64,000 nt of DNA. It comes from Simmondsia chinensis (taxonomy: Eukaryota; Streptophyta; Magnoliopsida; Caryophyllales; Simmondsiaceae). The stretch spans positions 23,871,794 through 23,935,793 of the forward strand of contig JAGTTD010000021.1 of NCBI GenBank assembly GCA_018398585.1, given 5' to 3'. Numbering within the stretch: position 1 is the stretch's first letter; every line of letters starts with the position of its first letter. The translations under genes were made by a program, and so were the position numbers. Below the pieces are notes generated by a model. It had not been told where the DNA came from. It saw only the letters and a list, made by a program, of their open reading frames with translations, and searched no databases. Below are positions 13,401 through 22,980 of this stretch, one piece after another.

Positions 13401-16400
13401 CATATTATTTAAATCATATTAACTCTAAATTAAATACCTTTGTAAATTCATTGTGTCCATGTAAATTTTAGTACTCAAATTGAAAATACTTTATATTTTC
13501 ACTTGGATAATGAATCATTTCAAAATTATATAAGTGACTAAATTTATTAGAAGTTTTAAATTTGTTATTGTTTATTTGAGCAATGAATTGTATTATTTTA
13601 AATCACGTAGGTAATCAAAATGAATTTTTTTAAAGTTGGGTGACAGAGTTCTCTAAAATTTTACTTGGGTGACCAACTTATATAATTGAAACTATTTGGG
13701 CTACTAATGGAATTTTATTAGGAGTTGGGTGACTGAATATTTCATAATAAGATTTGGGTGATCAATTTACCCATTTTGAACAACTTAAGTGACTAAATGA
13801 GATTTTTATAAGGAGTTGGGTGAGCGATTCTTCCAAAATTTGAGTTGGGTGACCAACTTATTCATTCGAAATGACTTGAGTGATTAAATGGGGCATTTTT
13901 TAAGAGTTGGGTGACTAAATCTTCCAAAATTTAAATTTGGTGACGAAGTTGCCATTTTTGGTCACTTTAGTGACCAAAAGGGCACTTTCATCTATTCAAT
14001 CATTTACATAATTCAAAAGAATTTTTTTTTAAATCAGTAAGGTCATTACATGGGGGAGGGGAGGTGGGAAGGTGCCTCAAACCTAGGACCCCAAGGATGG
14101 TCTAGAGCATCCTCCGCCACTGTGGCACAAGGATGTTCAGCAAAGGAACTCTAGAGCAGCAATTAATTGATAGAGATTTAACAGGAATATGTAGCACGCA
14201 GAAATCTATACATACCATATTGATAACCTGCAATATTTCTTTCTAGGAAGGATAGATTGCATTGCAAAAGGGAGATGAGAATCAACCATGGGTCACCGCA
14301 AGGACAGGGTAAGGTAGTAACCACCATACCAACCCCATGACCTCCAATAACCACTATATATAGCTTAGCATCCTCGTGCCTTTTACACCGATCAGACATT
14401 ATTTCTCTCCACCTCAACACATTATTTTAAGATCTAACACACATAATGCTGTAGAATAGAAACATGGGATGCCCTAGAACACGTTATTGAGGATCGTTTC
14501 TGCTTTATATCATAAATAAGGCAGAAGCCAGAGGAAAGTATAATCTAGGCAATAAGAGGTAAACTTATACCAATAGAATAGTATTGGACCAAAAGATATA
14601 ACGGTACTTACATGCTTTCCAATTTCCCCCTGTTAACAAAGAAGCCATCATGCTTTGTCTTGGACTTGTCAACTTCAAAATACTCATCCTAGAGAAAATC
14701 AGCAAAGAAGCTCAATAACCACACATCTTTTTATCCAAAAGTTTCTCCAAGAGAGAGAGAGAAAAAAAGAACCTATCAGACACTACAAAAAGGCAAGAGG
14801 CATTAATTGTTAAATGGAAAGCTCAAAAGAAAAAAGAGCAAGAGAAAAAAAAAAAAAAAAAAAAGATGCAAGTTTCAACCAGCTCAGCGTCATCAATAAA
14901 GGAGTCTTCAGTGTCGTACTGATCATCATCTGGAATTTCTTCAAGATCTTCTTCATCACTGCTATCCTTGCCCTGAGAATGGGAATTTTAAAAATTACCA
15001 ATCTAAAAATTTCTGACTAATGAATGCATACAAGAAACAGATTCAAAATCATATGCACCGCAACCAGACACCTAGGATGAAGGGTCTGTATTTATAGGGA
15101 TCAAATGACACAAGTTGCTCACCATGTAAAGGCGTTCAATCTTCTCAATAACAGCACTGAAACGATTAGGAGGAGGTGCATCTTCGAGTTCATTGGTAGC
15201 AGGTTCTCCCTGGAAATGGAAAGTGCGGAACATTAACCATCAATTCTTCTCCCCCTCAATAGATTTATAACAGAGAATAACTCATGAGAACTAATACACA
15301 ATAAAAAATGCCATAACACACGACGAGGGGCATTTCATTCATTCAAGTACACCCCCAAGAAATGGAGATAAGACATAAAAAATTCTGCTAATTCAATGAA
15401 CATGAAGTGTGAAATTCTTTCAGAGGACCATGTCATAAGGAACTCATGCTCAGATATTACCAAAAGGAACTGAAGTTCATGACTACTACCCGTGCCAAAA
15501 ACAACATATTAATAGCCTTTGCAGCTGCAGATTATTTGTGATCGTATGAAAAAAACCATCAGTTTCAAAATAAGAAAACCACAGCTCAGCAAGACAGCAA
15601 CCAACAAACATAACACAACAGACACAGATTTCCAGGAAACCATAAAGCATTGATCACAGAACACACACTTAGAGGAAAGCTACGAGGTGAAACAACACAG
15701 GGAAACATAAACATTAGATATGACTAGCATGTATTCTAAAAAAGCATGCACACAGAGCAGATATTTTTAGAACCCCGTTTAGTTTTATCAACATGACACC
15801 AGTACAATACTTTGCGACAGGCGAAAAAGTCATAGACCCAATTGATCAACAATATAGAGACCCACAAATCCAACAAATCCCATGAACTTGACTCCTCAAC
15901 ACCAAACATCCAGTGGGGATGTTCTTTATACAACTTCAAGCTTTCTTTTGAACACTTTTACTCTGTGTAGTCAGAAATTACATAGACAATCCACCAACAA
16001 TTTCTCTCATGCTAGACATTAATTATGTACGCTGTTCAAGCTCAAAACGTCTGTCTTCATCTAAACGCTCAGTTCCAATAATTCACAACTAGTTTCAATT
16101 TACTAAACCTCAAAGCACATAGAATCATGTGCTATCACTAACTCTACTCTCATGACCTTATCACGTCCCAGATCATCATTCAACAACCTATCAATGTCAA
16201 GAGCTGTTTAACCGAATATTACTATTAAACTGAGTTAATTTGTAATTCCAATTTAGAGCTAGCACATATGCTTCCACCGCTAGAATCCCGCCCCACTCAA
16301 AAAAAATTAACATTTGTCAATGAAGTTCATATGCTACATAATAGTTGTTTTTAAGCACCATATTTAGGAATGTATTGGAATCAATGCAGAGAATAAATTC

Positions 16401-16711
16401 ACCTAGATATTACAAGAAGCGAAAGAGTAAACAGACAAGCAAGAGACTGAATAAGAAGGACTGACAGGAGCAAGCCGGGACTGGAGGGCGGGGTGGGCAT
16501 TGGGGGGTGGTTCAGGGGGGGCAGCGGCAGATGTGGAGGGACCCTCGGCCCTGGAGGCGTCCTTCATAAGCTTCTTCCAGGACACAATCGTGGTCTCGCC
16601 GGGCCTAAGCTCCACCGTGAACCTGGTGCGGTCTCCGACTATGGCAAAGGAGGACGCAGCCCTCGAGGAAGACGACGTATCACCGGCGGCTGCGATTCCC
16701 TCTTCAGCCAT
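4406..16711 (-). CDS. UBN: Ubinuclein (HIRA histone-chaperone complex subunit)
   Basis: Plant ubinuclein, the Hpc2-like subunit of the HIRA complex that deposits histone H3.3 independently of replication in the nucleus. Thirteen exons, all GT-AG and in phase: 16711-16466, 15209-15123, 14972-14880, 14688-14612, 10616-10055, 9489-9390, 9303-9194, 9052-8966, 8610-8485, 7269-7132, 7026-6979, 6240-6139, 4939-4406. They give about 769 residues, close to Arabidopsis UBN1/2. The N-terminus has DRTRFTVELRPGETTIVSWK. The Hpc2-related domain (about 90-170) includes NRFSAVIEKIERLYM, DDDQYDTEDSFIDDAEL and KHDGFFVNRGKLE, followed by a basic QQPKKRRRKE stretch. The middle domain (about 355-590) includes KAIRELEKMVAESRPPTT, LPREIKQKLAKVARLAQ, LMCILGHLVQLRTLKRNLR, LEDKICDLYDIFVDGLDED and LAELWPRGVMDNHGIKRAIC. 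The last exon is low-complexity. Intron 4 is about 4 kb and transposon-rich. The exon 5/6 junction could also be 10058. No lesion seen. Confidence 0.92.
7501..7585. repeat. Alternating purine/pyrimidine microsatellite
   Basis: A stretch built from TATG, CATA and TGTG steps (ATACATACGTACATATG and similar), almost perfectly alternating between purines and pyrimidines, after a T run at 7470-7486. It lies in ubinuclein intron 9, about 50 bp before the hAT MITE. No coding potential. Confidence 0.7.
7633..7860. mobile_element. hAT-type MITE
   Basis: A 228-bp element with imperfect terminal inverted repeats: left end TAGGGATGTATTTGAGCAG, right end (reverse complement) TAGGGGGTGTAAATGAGCCG. It is flanked by an 8-bp duplication, AACATGAC (7625-7632) and AACATGAT (7861-7868), one mismatch. 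The 8-bp size and TAGGG-TGT ends are typical of hAT elements. The interior is rich in GAGCTCG/GGCTCG words, and there is no transposase. It lies in ubinuclein intron 9. Confidence 0.8.
12551..12689 (+). mobile_element. Au-like SINE, headless copy
   Basis: Begins CTTCTCAGGTTGGGGATC, continues through GGTAAGGCTGCGTACATC, CCCCCAGATCCTGC and GGGAGCCTTTGAGGCACTG, and ends in a degraded GGTGGTTGTTTTT tail. The start corresponds to the point just after the 5S-derived head in the two long copies, and no 5S-like sequence precedes it. No clear target-site duplication. Located in ubinuclein intron 4. Confidence 0.75.
12758..12789 (-). mobile_element. 32-bp 5'-truncated SINE stub with perfect TSD
   Basis: Only the 3' end of the SINE is present, on the minus strand: GAGGCACTGGGACTG followed by a GTTGTTGTTGTTGT tail. 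It is bracketed by the perfect 14-bp direct repeat CTGCTTTTGTTGAT at 12744-12757 and 12790-12803. This is the expected product of very early termination during target-primed reverse transcription. It shows that the (TTG)n side is the 3' end of the family. Confidence 0.85.
13060..13992. mobile_element. Mutator-like (MULE) MITE with long terminal inverted repeats
   Basis: A 933-bp element with imperfect terminal inverted repeats of roughly 270-300 bp. Left arm starts GATAAAAGTCCCCTTTCGG; reverse complement of the right arm starts GATGAAAGTGCCCTTTTGG. Both arms repeat words such as TTAGTCACCCAACTCC and CCAAAAATGGC. It is flanked by the 10-bp direct repeat TATTCAATCA at 13050-13059 and 13993-14002. 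The 9-10 bp duplication and very long arms fit Mutator-like elements. No transposase is seen. Each arm is itself a degenerate internal tandem array, and the whole could fold into one long hairpin. In ubinuclein intron 4. Confidence 0.85.
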
Positions 16712-17159
16712 GGAGGAGAGAGAAAGAAAACCCTAGATACGAAACGTTTCGAAGACAGTAGAGTTAGGGGGTATAACCGGAAGGATGATTGGGGGCTTTA
16801 GCATTGGCTTCAATTCTGTATTTGAGTTTAACATTTGGGGTTGCAAGGCACCTCTCTAGCGATTCATCATCATCATCATGTCTTTCTCTTTCTTATTAAC
16901 CAAAGGAAGGTAAGAGAAGAGAACCCCAAATAATAAAGCCAACACAAAGAGATCACGATAAATTTGGTTAGTGTGTTAATTTAGCTCATATCCTATATTA
17001 ATCTTTCATTATAAGATAATTCAAAGACCGAGGTCTTTATGATGCCTTATCATAGGTCATCTACATAATTTAATTGGACTTGATCTATTCGAATTAATCT
17101 CTTACTTACAACCCATTATGACCCATGTTTAATACGTGTTTGACACATATCCGACTTAT
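16712..17159 (-). promoter_or_regulatory. Upstream region of ubinuclein
   Basis: Space between the ubinuclein start codon and the left LTR of the Gypsy element, so at most 448 bp of original upstream sequence remains before the retrotransposon. A CAT trinucleotide run lies near 16866. I do not see a convincing TATA box. Confidence 0.4.
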
Positions 17160-17640
17160 TGATGCAGCGAGTTGAGTGGCGACACGGATTGGCGGCAGGA
17201 AGGACTTGCCATGACGCCAAACAGAGCAGGTCCGCGTGGGCGTTAGTTGGGAGCCGCGTATTTGGCCTTGTTTTTAGGAAAGTTTAGTTACTTTACTTAT
17301 CTCATTTAATTCCAAATTTTATTGGTATTAGGATAGGAAAGTTTAGGTATTTTACTTATCTAGCTTTATTCCCAATTTTATTCAGATTTTGATTCCATTA
17401 ATTTTAGTAGATTTAAATCTTAATCTTCCCTATATAAGAAGGAGAGGAGGCTAGGCTTTTGACCATCCAATTTAAATTCCAATAAATTATTTTATCCCTT
17501 TTTGTAATCTCGAGTTCTCGACCTGTGAGAAACGAGCTTATGAATCTCTTTTGTTAATTTTATTTCAGTTATAATAAAATTCAAAAGAGAAGGCCGTTGA
17601 ACCTTCCCGTTGTCCAATTTTTCCATCACGCGCTGCATCA
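17160..17640 (+). repeat. Left LTR of the Gypsy element
   Basis: 481 bp, TG...CA ends within the 10-bp inverted repeat TGATGCAGCG / CGCTGCATCA. A TATA-like CTATATAAGAAGGAG at about 17430 is a likely element promoter. Confidence 0.88.
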
Positions 17641-17674
17641 TCTAGTATCAGAGCTCAGTTCATTTCCTGTAACG

Positions 17675-18661
17675 ATGGCCCCTGGAAGACGTTCAAGGAA
17701 TGCCACCGTGGAAGACGTTACCGACCGAGATCGCCACCAGCAGCATGAGAGGAGATTTGAGGAATTGGAAGAGAGATTCCGGTGGATCGAGCAACACTTA
17801 GTCCAAATTGGTGCTAACCTCAACTCTATGGGTGGAGCGAGGCACCAACGCCACCCTTCGCCTGGCGTGAATGGTGACGACGAGGATGACCCCTTTATGA
17901 ACCCTTTCTTCGATGAAGACCAACCGGACCTAAGGCCCAGGCGCCAACAACGCCGTGGTGAAGATCGTGACGATCAGAGGTGGGAATCCGAGCTTCGGAT
18001 CGAGTTACCAAAGTTCAATGGAGGAGGACGTCCGGAGGAGTTCTTAGATTGGCTTGTAGCCGTCGAGGAAGTCCTTGAATTCAGGGAAATACCGGAGAGA
18101 AAACAGGCGCCGCTAGTCACTACTCGCCTTCGGGGTAGGGCTGCCGCCTGGTGGCACCAGCTTAAACAAACTCGGTTCAGGCAAGGAAATTCTAAGATTG
18201 AAACATGGGAGAAGATGAAGAAGCACCTTCGCAGTGCCTTCTTACCGCACAATCATGCACAGATCATGTACCAATGCCTTCAAGGGTTACGCCAAGGTTC
18301 GAAGTCTGTTGAAGACTCCACTGCTGAGTTCAATTCCCTAGTCGCCAGAAACGACTTGGCAAAGTCTGAAGAAAAGTTGGCGGATCGCTTTATTAGTGGC
18401 CTAAGAGAGCCCATCCAAGATGTACTCAATATGTTTGATATCTTTACTGTGGCGGAAGCATCTCAAAGAGCCATGAATGTGGAGTGGCAACAAAGGCGCC
18501 GCCCTTCTGGCGTGACAGGGAACACACAAGCAAGCGGTAGAGATCAAAACCGTGTGCCGCCAACTCAGAATCAAAACGCCCAGAACAGAGGCCCTCCTGT
18601 TGTTATTGGGAAGCAGATTAATCAAGAGGCAGGCGGTTCGTCCCATATACGTTGCTTCTAG
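17675..18661 (+). pseudogene. Gag of the Gypsy element, stopped at the zinc knuckle
   Basis: Capsid polyprotein of the retrotransposon. I start it at ATG 17675, just after the primer-binding site, although the frame is open back into the LTR to 17597. The N-terminal part has a coiled-coil-like stretch (RRFEELEERFRWIEQHL). The central retrotrans_gag domain includes KFNGGGRPEEFLDWL and RGRAAAWWHQLKQTRF. The C-terminal nucleocapsid knuckle should read C-x2-C-x4-H-x4-C. The sequence gives CF-stop-CREVGHRASEC, so a TAG at 18659-18661 replaces one residue between the first two cysteines. Confidence 0.85.
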
Positions 18662-19716
18662 TGCAGAGAAGTAGGTCACCGTGCCTCCGAATGCCAAAAG
18701 GGAGACAGACCGAGTAAGGCCCTTCTCATTAATGAGCCTACTGAAGAAGAAGATGAGGCCGTTGAAGAAGATGGTCAAGAGGACTTGGCGGAACAGGGAA
18801 AGGACCCCATTATAGGAGACAAGGGTCAATGTCTTGTCGTTAGGCGTGCCTGCCTCATGCCAAGGAATGAACAAGGAGACAACTGGCTAAGGAACCATAT
18901 CTTCCAAACGACCTGTACTATTGGCGGGAAAGTTTGCCCTGTGGTTATAGACTTAGGAAGCTGTGAAAACGTCATCTCCGAGGAGGCGGTTAACAAGTTG
19001 GCGTTAAAGACTGAAGCCCATCCTCAACCATACCATTTATCTTGGCTAAAGAAGGGTAATCAGATGACGGTTTCCAAATGATGTTTCGCGAATTTCTCAA
19101 TAGGGCCAAGGTATAAGGAGGAAGTATGGTGCGATGTAGTCGCCATGGATGCATGTCACCTACTCTTAGGGCGTCCTTGGCAATGTGACTGAGGAGCTTT
19201 GCACGATGAACGGAGGAACACGTACAGTTTCATGTATGAAGGGGTGAAAACAGTGCTTTTACCCAAGAAGGAGGAACCAAAGGCTACCGTGGCTCAACAC
19301 TCCAATGTGCAGGGTCGCGCCTTGTTTGCTAAAGAAGTTGGCGACACCAAGGTTGTGTTTGTTCTTATTGGGAAAGAAGCTGACAGTGTGTCCGACAAGC
19401 CGCCAAGTGAAATCTTGCCTCTGTTAAGGGAATTTGCTGATGTATTCCCAGATGAGTTACCAGCCACATTGCCACCTTTGCGTGACATACAGCACAGAAT
19501 CGATCTAACTCTGGGAGCATCCTTGCCAAACAAACCCCATTACCGCATGAGTCCTAACTTGTACTCGCATTTCGAGGAGTACCGCCTACAGCTTCCGCCT
19601 GGCATGCGGACTTCTGACATTTTCAACGTCAAACATCTCAGTCCGTACTTTGGCGAGAACATCAGTGTTGATCCCCAGTCAGATTCGAGGACGAATTCCT
19701 TCCAACTCGGGGAGGA
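18662..19716 (+). pseudogene. Protease and residual pol of the Gypsy element, degraded
   Basis: The frame continues past the gag stop with the knuckle remainder and then a retroviral-type aspartic protease region, VVIDLGSCENVISEEAVNKL (open 18785-19081). The catalytic D-S/T-G triad has become D-L-G. Further stops occur at 19079-19081 and about 19188. From 19199 the frame reads [20 protein letters not shown], the usual linker before reverse transcriptase, then passes directly into the C-terminal tail and runs into the right LTR. The element cannot make its own enzymes. Confidence 0.8.
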
Positions 19717-20197
19717 TGATGCAGCGAGCTGAGTGGCGACACAGATTAGCGGCAGGAAGGACTTGGCGTGACGCCAAGCAGAGCAGGTCCGTGTGGGCGT
19801 TAGTTGGGAGCCGTGTATTTGGCCTTGTTTTTAGGAAAGTTTAGTTACTTTACTTATCTCATTTAATTCCAGATTTTATTGTTATTAGGATAGAAAAGTT
19901 TAGGTATTTTACTTATCTAGCTTTATTTTCAATTTTATTCAGATTTTGATTCCATTAATTTTAGTAGATTTAAATCTTAATCTTCCCTATATAAGAAGGA
20001 GAGGGGGCTATACTTTTGATCATCCAATTTAAATTTCAATAAATTATTTTATCCCTTTTTGTAATCTCGAGTTCTTGACCTGTGAGAAACGAGCTTATGA
20101 ATCTCTTTTGTTAATTTTATTTCAGTTATAATAAAATTTAAAAGAGAAGGCCGTTGAACCTTCCCGTTGTCCAATTTTTTCATCATGCGCTGCATCA
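19717..20197 (+). repeat. Right LTR of the Gypsy element
   Basis: 481 bp, same ends as the left LTR, with a modest number of substitutions between the two. The GAG-rich polypurine tract lies immediately before it. Confidence 0.88.
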
Positions 20198-22067
20198 CTT
20201 GTTACAACATGTGCCGGACTATAACAGGTTTGACCCTTATTAAGTTAGACTCATATCATCGCATAGCCTTTTACTTACACTTGTCACCTATGATCCTAAC
20301 AACTTCATGACAATTTCAAAATTATAATTATAATTATAATTATAATTAAAACCCCACCCCAACCATCCTCCCCATTATCCTTATAAATAAACATCCCTTA
20401 TTTTCATCCTAATTTATCCACTCAAATGTCCAAAAACTCTCTATTTTTTATCTCTCTCTTTATTATTATAATTATTATTATTACTATTATTATAATTATT
20501 GTTGTTGTTGTTGTTGTTATTGTTACTACTCGTCTGTTATATTATTACACATATAATGTTTGCTTCTATTTTTATATTATCACAATTATGTTTCTTAAAG
20601 GTCACACCAATCATCTCCACCAGCTTGTGTTTGGATCTATTGTACAAGGCTCAACTCGTCACTAGATCTATTTTATGGGTCATGTTGTTTAGCTCCAGGC
20701 ACTGCTATCAGTTGTAGGACATTAGATTTGTTGGGTTTCTTGACTGTTTCAACGCTCGCTCTTTTCATATCGTTCTTTCCATAACTGAAGATGGATTCTC
20801 CATTCCTCCATATCTGCTATTCTCCATATTGAAGTCAAATTTTCAAGGCATGATCCATTCCTCAATGAGCAACTCTTTACATATAAATATAACTCTTTAA
20901 TAGATTAATACACAGAGTTATATTGAAATACATCTTCTTTATTGCTTTACTTTCTCTCTCAAAGTTAACTCTTTCTCTCCTCCATTATTGAGTAAGTTGA
21001 AGTGTACTCCAATTCATCTCCCTGGAGTACACTATTAAGGTGAGCGTTATATTTACCTTGGAGGGTCGGAGTGCCAATAGCCCCATTTACCTGTGTAGGG
21101 ACATAAATGACTTAGGGCAATGGGGTTTTCCATGGCGTGGTAATTCCTCGGTTTAATCTCTCCTCATTGTTTTTATATCTTCTCTTGTTTTACTGTAGCT
21201 CGGAAATGTTCTCTTTTCTAAAGTTTGTAAAGAATCTCTGCTTCTACCGGTCCCAAATTCAAAGGAGACTAAGGCATCTGCTAGTACAAGTTAGAAGCAT
21301 GAAAACATTGGCAGGCATTCCTTGTAAGTGCCGCACATATGTGTTTGAGCTTGGAAAATGTTCCAAGTCAGGTCAGAGATACTGACAGGAGCAGTGGGAG
21401 CCTTTCACGACTTGTAGTAGCTAATGATAGAAGAAATTGAATTGTCAAATAATTGCAAGTGTGTGAATATTCTTAGCATAGCCAGCTGTCTTTTGAGAGC
21501 TGCATGGAGGTATATATGTATAATAATATTACAAAAATAGAATTGTCAGTTGCATTTTAAAATATCTAGATTACAAAATTAAAGATGGTGGTTTTAAAAA
21601 GGACTGATGATATACCTCTGCATATAGAATAAAAAATAATAGGATTAGTACTATTAGTTTGAATATTTTTTTGAATAGCTATTAATTATATTCAGAAAAA
21701 AAGATAAGCAACTTTATAGTTAATAACAAATTACTTATATTTAATCAAATATATTAATATAAAAAGAATGTATAGTATATTATTACTTATTGCTTATTAC
21801 TTAATTTTTATATAATAATAACCTACTTCTATTTTTATCATAGAATATATACAGTATAAAGTTCAAAATCTGTAGCCGGTCAAAACCAAAACAAGAAAAA
21901 AAAAAAAAAAAATTGCATATCCAGACAAGACGTGGATACACGAAGTCAAAAATAGGAGTGAAAATCATCCCACTACATGGGGAGTGAGTGGCCGTCCAAT
22001 TTTGACTGCCTTACAACGCATACATACATAAAGAGAAAAAGAGGAAGCAAACCACCCCATGAAAGTG
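20198..22067. other. Intergenic with simple repeats
   Basis: Holds an AATT/ATAA palindromic run (20322-20348), an ATT/GTT microsatellite (20460-20530) and AT-rich spacer. The stretch 20990-21130 (containing TACCTTGGAGGGTCGGAGTG) resembles the end of a plant LTR, but I could not find a partner. No gene recognised. Confidence 0.5.
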
Positions 22068-22900
22068 GAGTTAGTTTTTAAAATAATAATGAAAAATAAA
22101 AAAATAAAAAAAATAATACTAAAAAAAAATTTACCAATTCACTATTGAACCGCGTTTTATAAAAGCGCTTATATGTAAAAATAACCGCATCAAGAACAAA
22201 AAATTATATAAGCATAAACCGCGTTTACAAAACGCGGTTTATATCATAACTGCGTTTAGTAAACGCGGTTTACCATCATAATTACCGCGTTTATTAAACG
22301 CTGTTATATTGCTTTATGAGTTTAAAAACATAAATAACAAACTAATAGATATATATAAATAACGAACTACTATATAAAAAATAATATAAATAAAACATAA
22401 ATAAATGTTCAAAAAAATGAAACATAAATAAATATTACCGTCATATATTTCACTGCTACTAGCTGCTAACCGAGCCTCGTGCTCCTTTTTCATCTTGCAT
22501 GTCAATACATTATGACATTTTCTCTTACAGAATCCACATGTGACCCTTCGTGTATAGTCATTTCATCCATTTCATTTTGAATTCGTTTCGAGCGTGGGCG
22601 TCCTTGACTTCAAGACTTGTCTTTTAGAATAATATGAACCGCGTCTTAAAGATGCGGTTTTGTTGTATATGAACCGCGTCTTAAAGACGCGGTTTATCTT
22701 CAAATAAACCGCATTCGCGGTTTATTTTCACATGAAACGCGTCTTAAGGACGCGTTTTAAAACTGGAATAAACTAATTCGGTTATTTTTGGAGTGAACCG
22801 CGTTTTCTAAACGCGGTTCAACAGTAGATTAAAAATTATTTATTTTTTGGTATTATTTTTTTTATTTTTTATTTTTTAACATTATTTTAAAAACCGACTC
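22068..22900 (-). mobile_element. Mutator-like element with CCGCG hairpins and a transposase remnant
   Basis: An 833-bp element with long imperfect terminal inverted repeats. Left arm begins GAGTTAGTTTTTAAAATAAT; reverse complement of the right arm begins GAGTCGGTTTTTAAAATAAT; both reach CTGTTGAACCGCG-type sequence. It is flanked by the 9-bp duplication ATGAAAGTG (22059-22067) and ATGAAAGTA (22901-22909), one mismatch. Inside are six or more short palindromes of the type AACCGCGT...ACGCGGTT. On the minus strand near 22600-22480 a remnant encodes GRPRSKRIQNEMDE and, in another frame, a C-x2-C-x4-H-x4-C knuckle (CGFCKRKCHNVLTC), as at the end of MULE transposases. Confidence 0.85.
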
Positions 22901-22980
22901 ATGAAAGTAGCACAAGAAAGGGCACATTATTGCAGGAGAACCCTCCTGCTCATGACGTACTGCACTTGCAGTTGCAGACC

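Larger units (their letters stand above)
10617..14611 (-). other. Ubinuclein intron 4 with several insertions
   Basis: About 4 kb between exons 5 and 4. It contains a headless SINE (12551-12689), a 32-bp SINE stub (12758-12789) and a Mutator-like MITE (13060-13992). The plus strand at 11600-12050 has exon-like open stretches (for example KKILSTTTPKRKFCPIPECT from about 11804) but they do not join into one frame across the best splice sites, so I do not call a nested gene. Confidence 0.7.
17160..20197 (+). mobile_element. Ty3/Gypsy LTR retrotransposon, internally deleted
   Basis: Two 481-bp LTRs, 17160-17640 and 19717-20197, both starting TGATGCAGCG and ending CGCTGCATCA, and very similar. 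A primer-binding site TAGTATCAGAGC (initiator-Met tRNA type) follows the left LTR and a polypurine tract GGGGAGGA precedes the right one. Flanks CTTAT and CTTGT are a 5-bp duplication with one mismatch. The 2.1-kb interior has gag, a zinc knuckle and a protease region. It then jumps near 19555, in the HYRMSP region that precedes reverse transcriptase, to the element's C-terminal tail ([20 protein letters not shown]). RT, RNase H and most of integrase are missing. It inserted about 0.45 kb upstream of ubinuclein. Confidence 0.9.
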
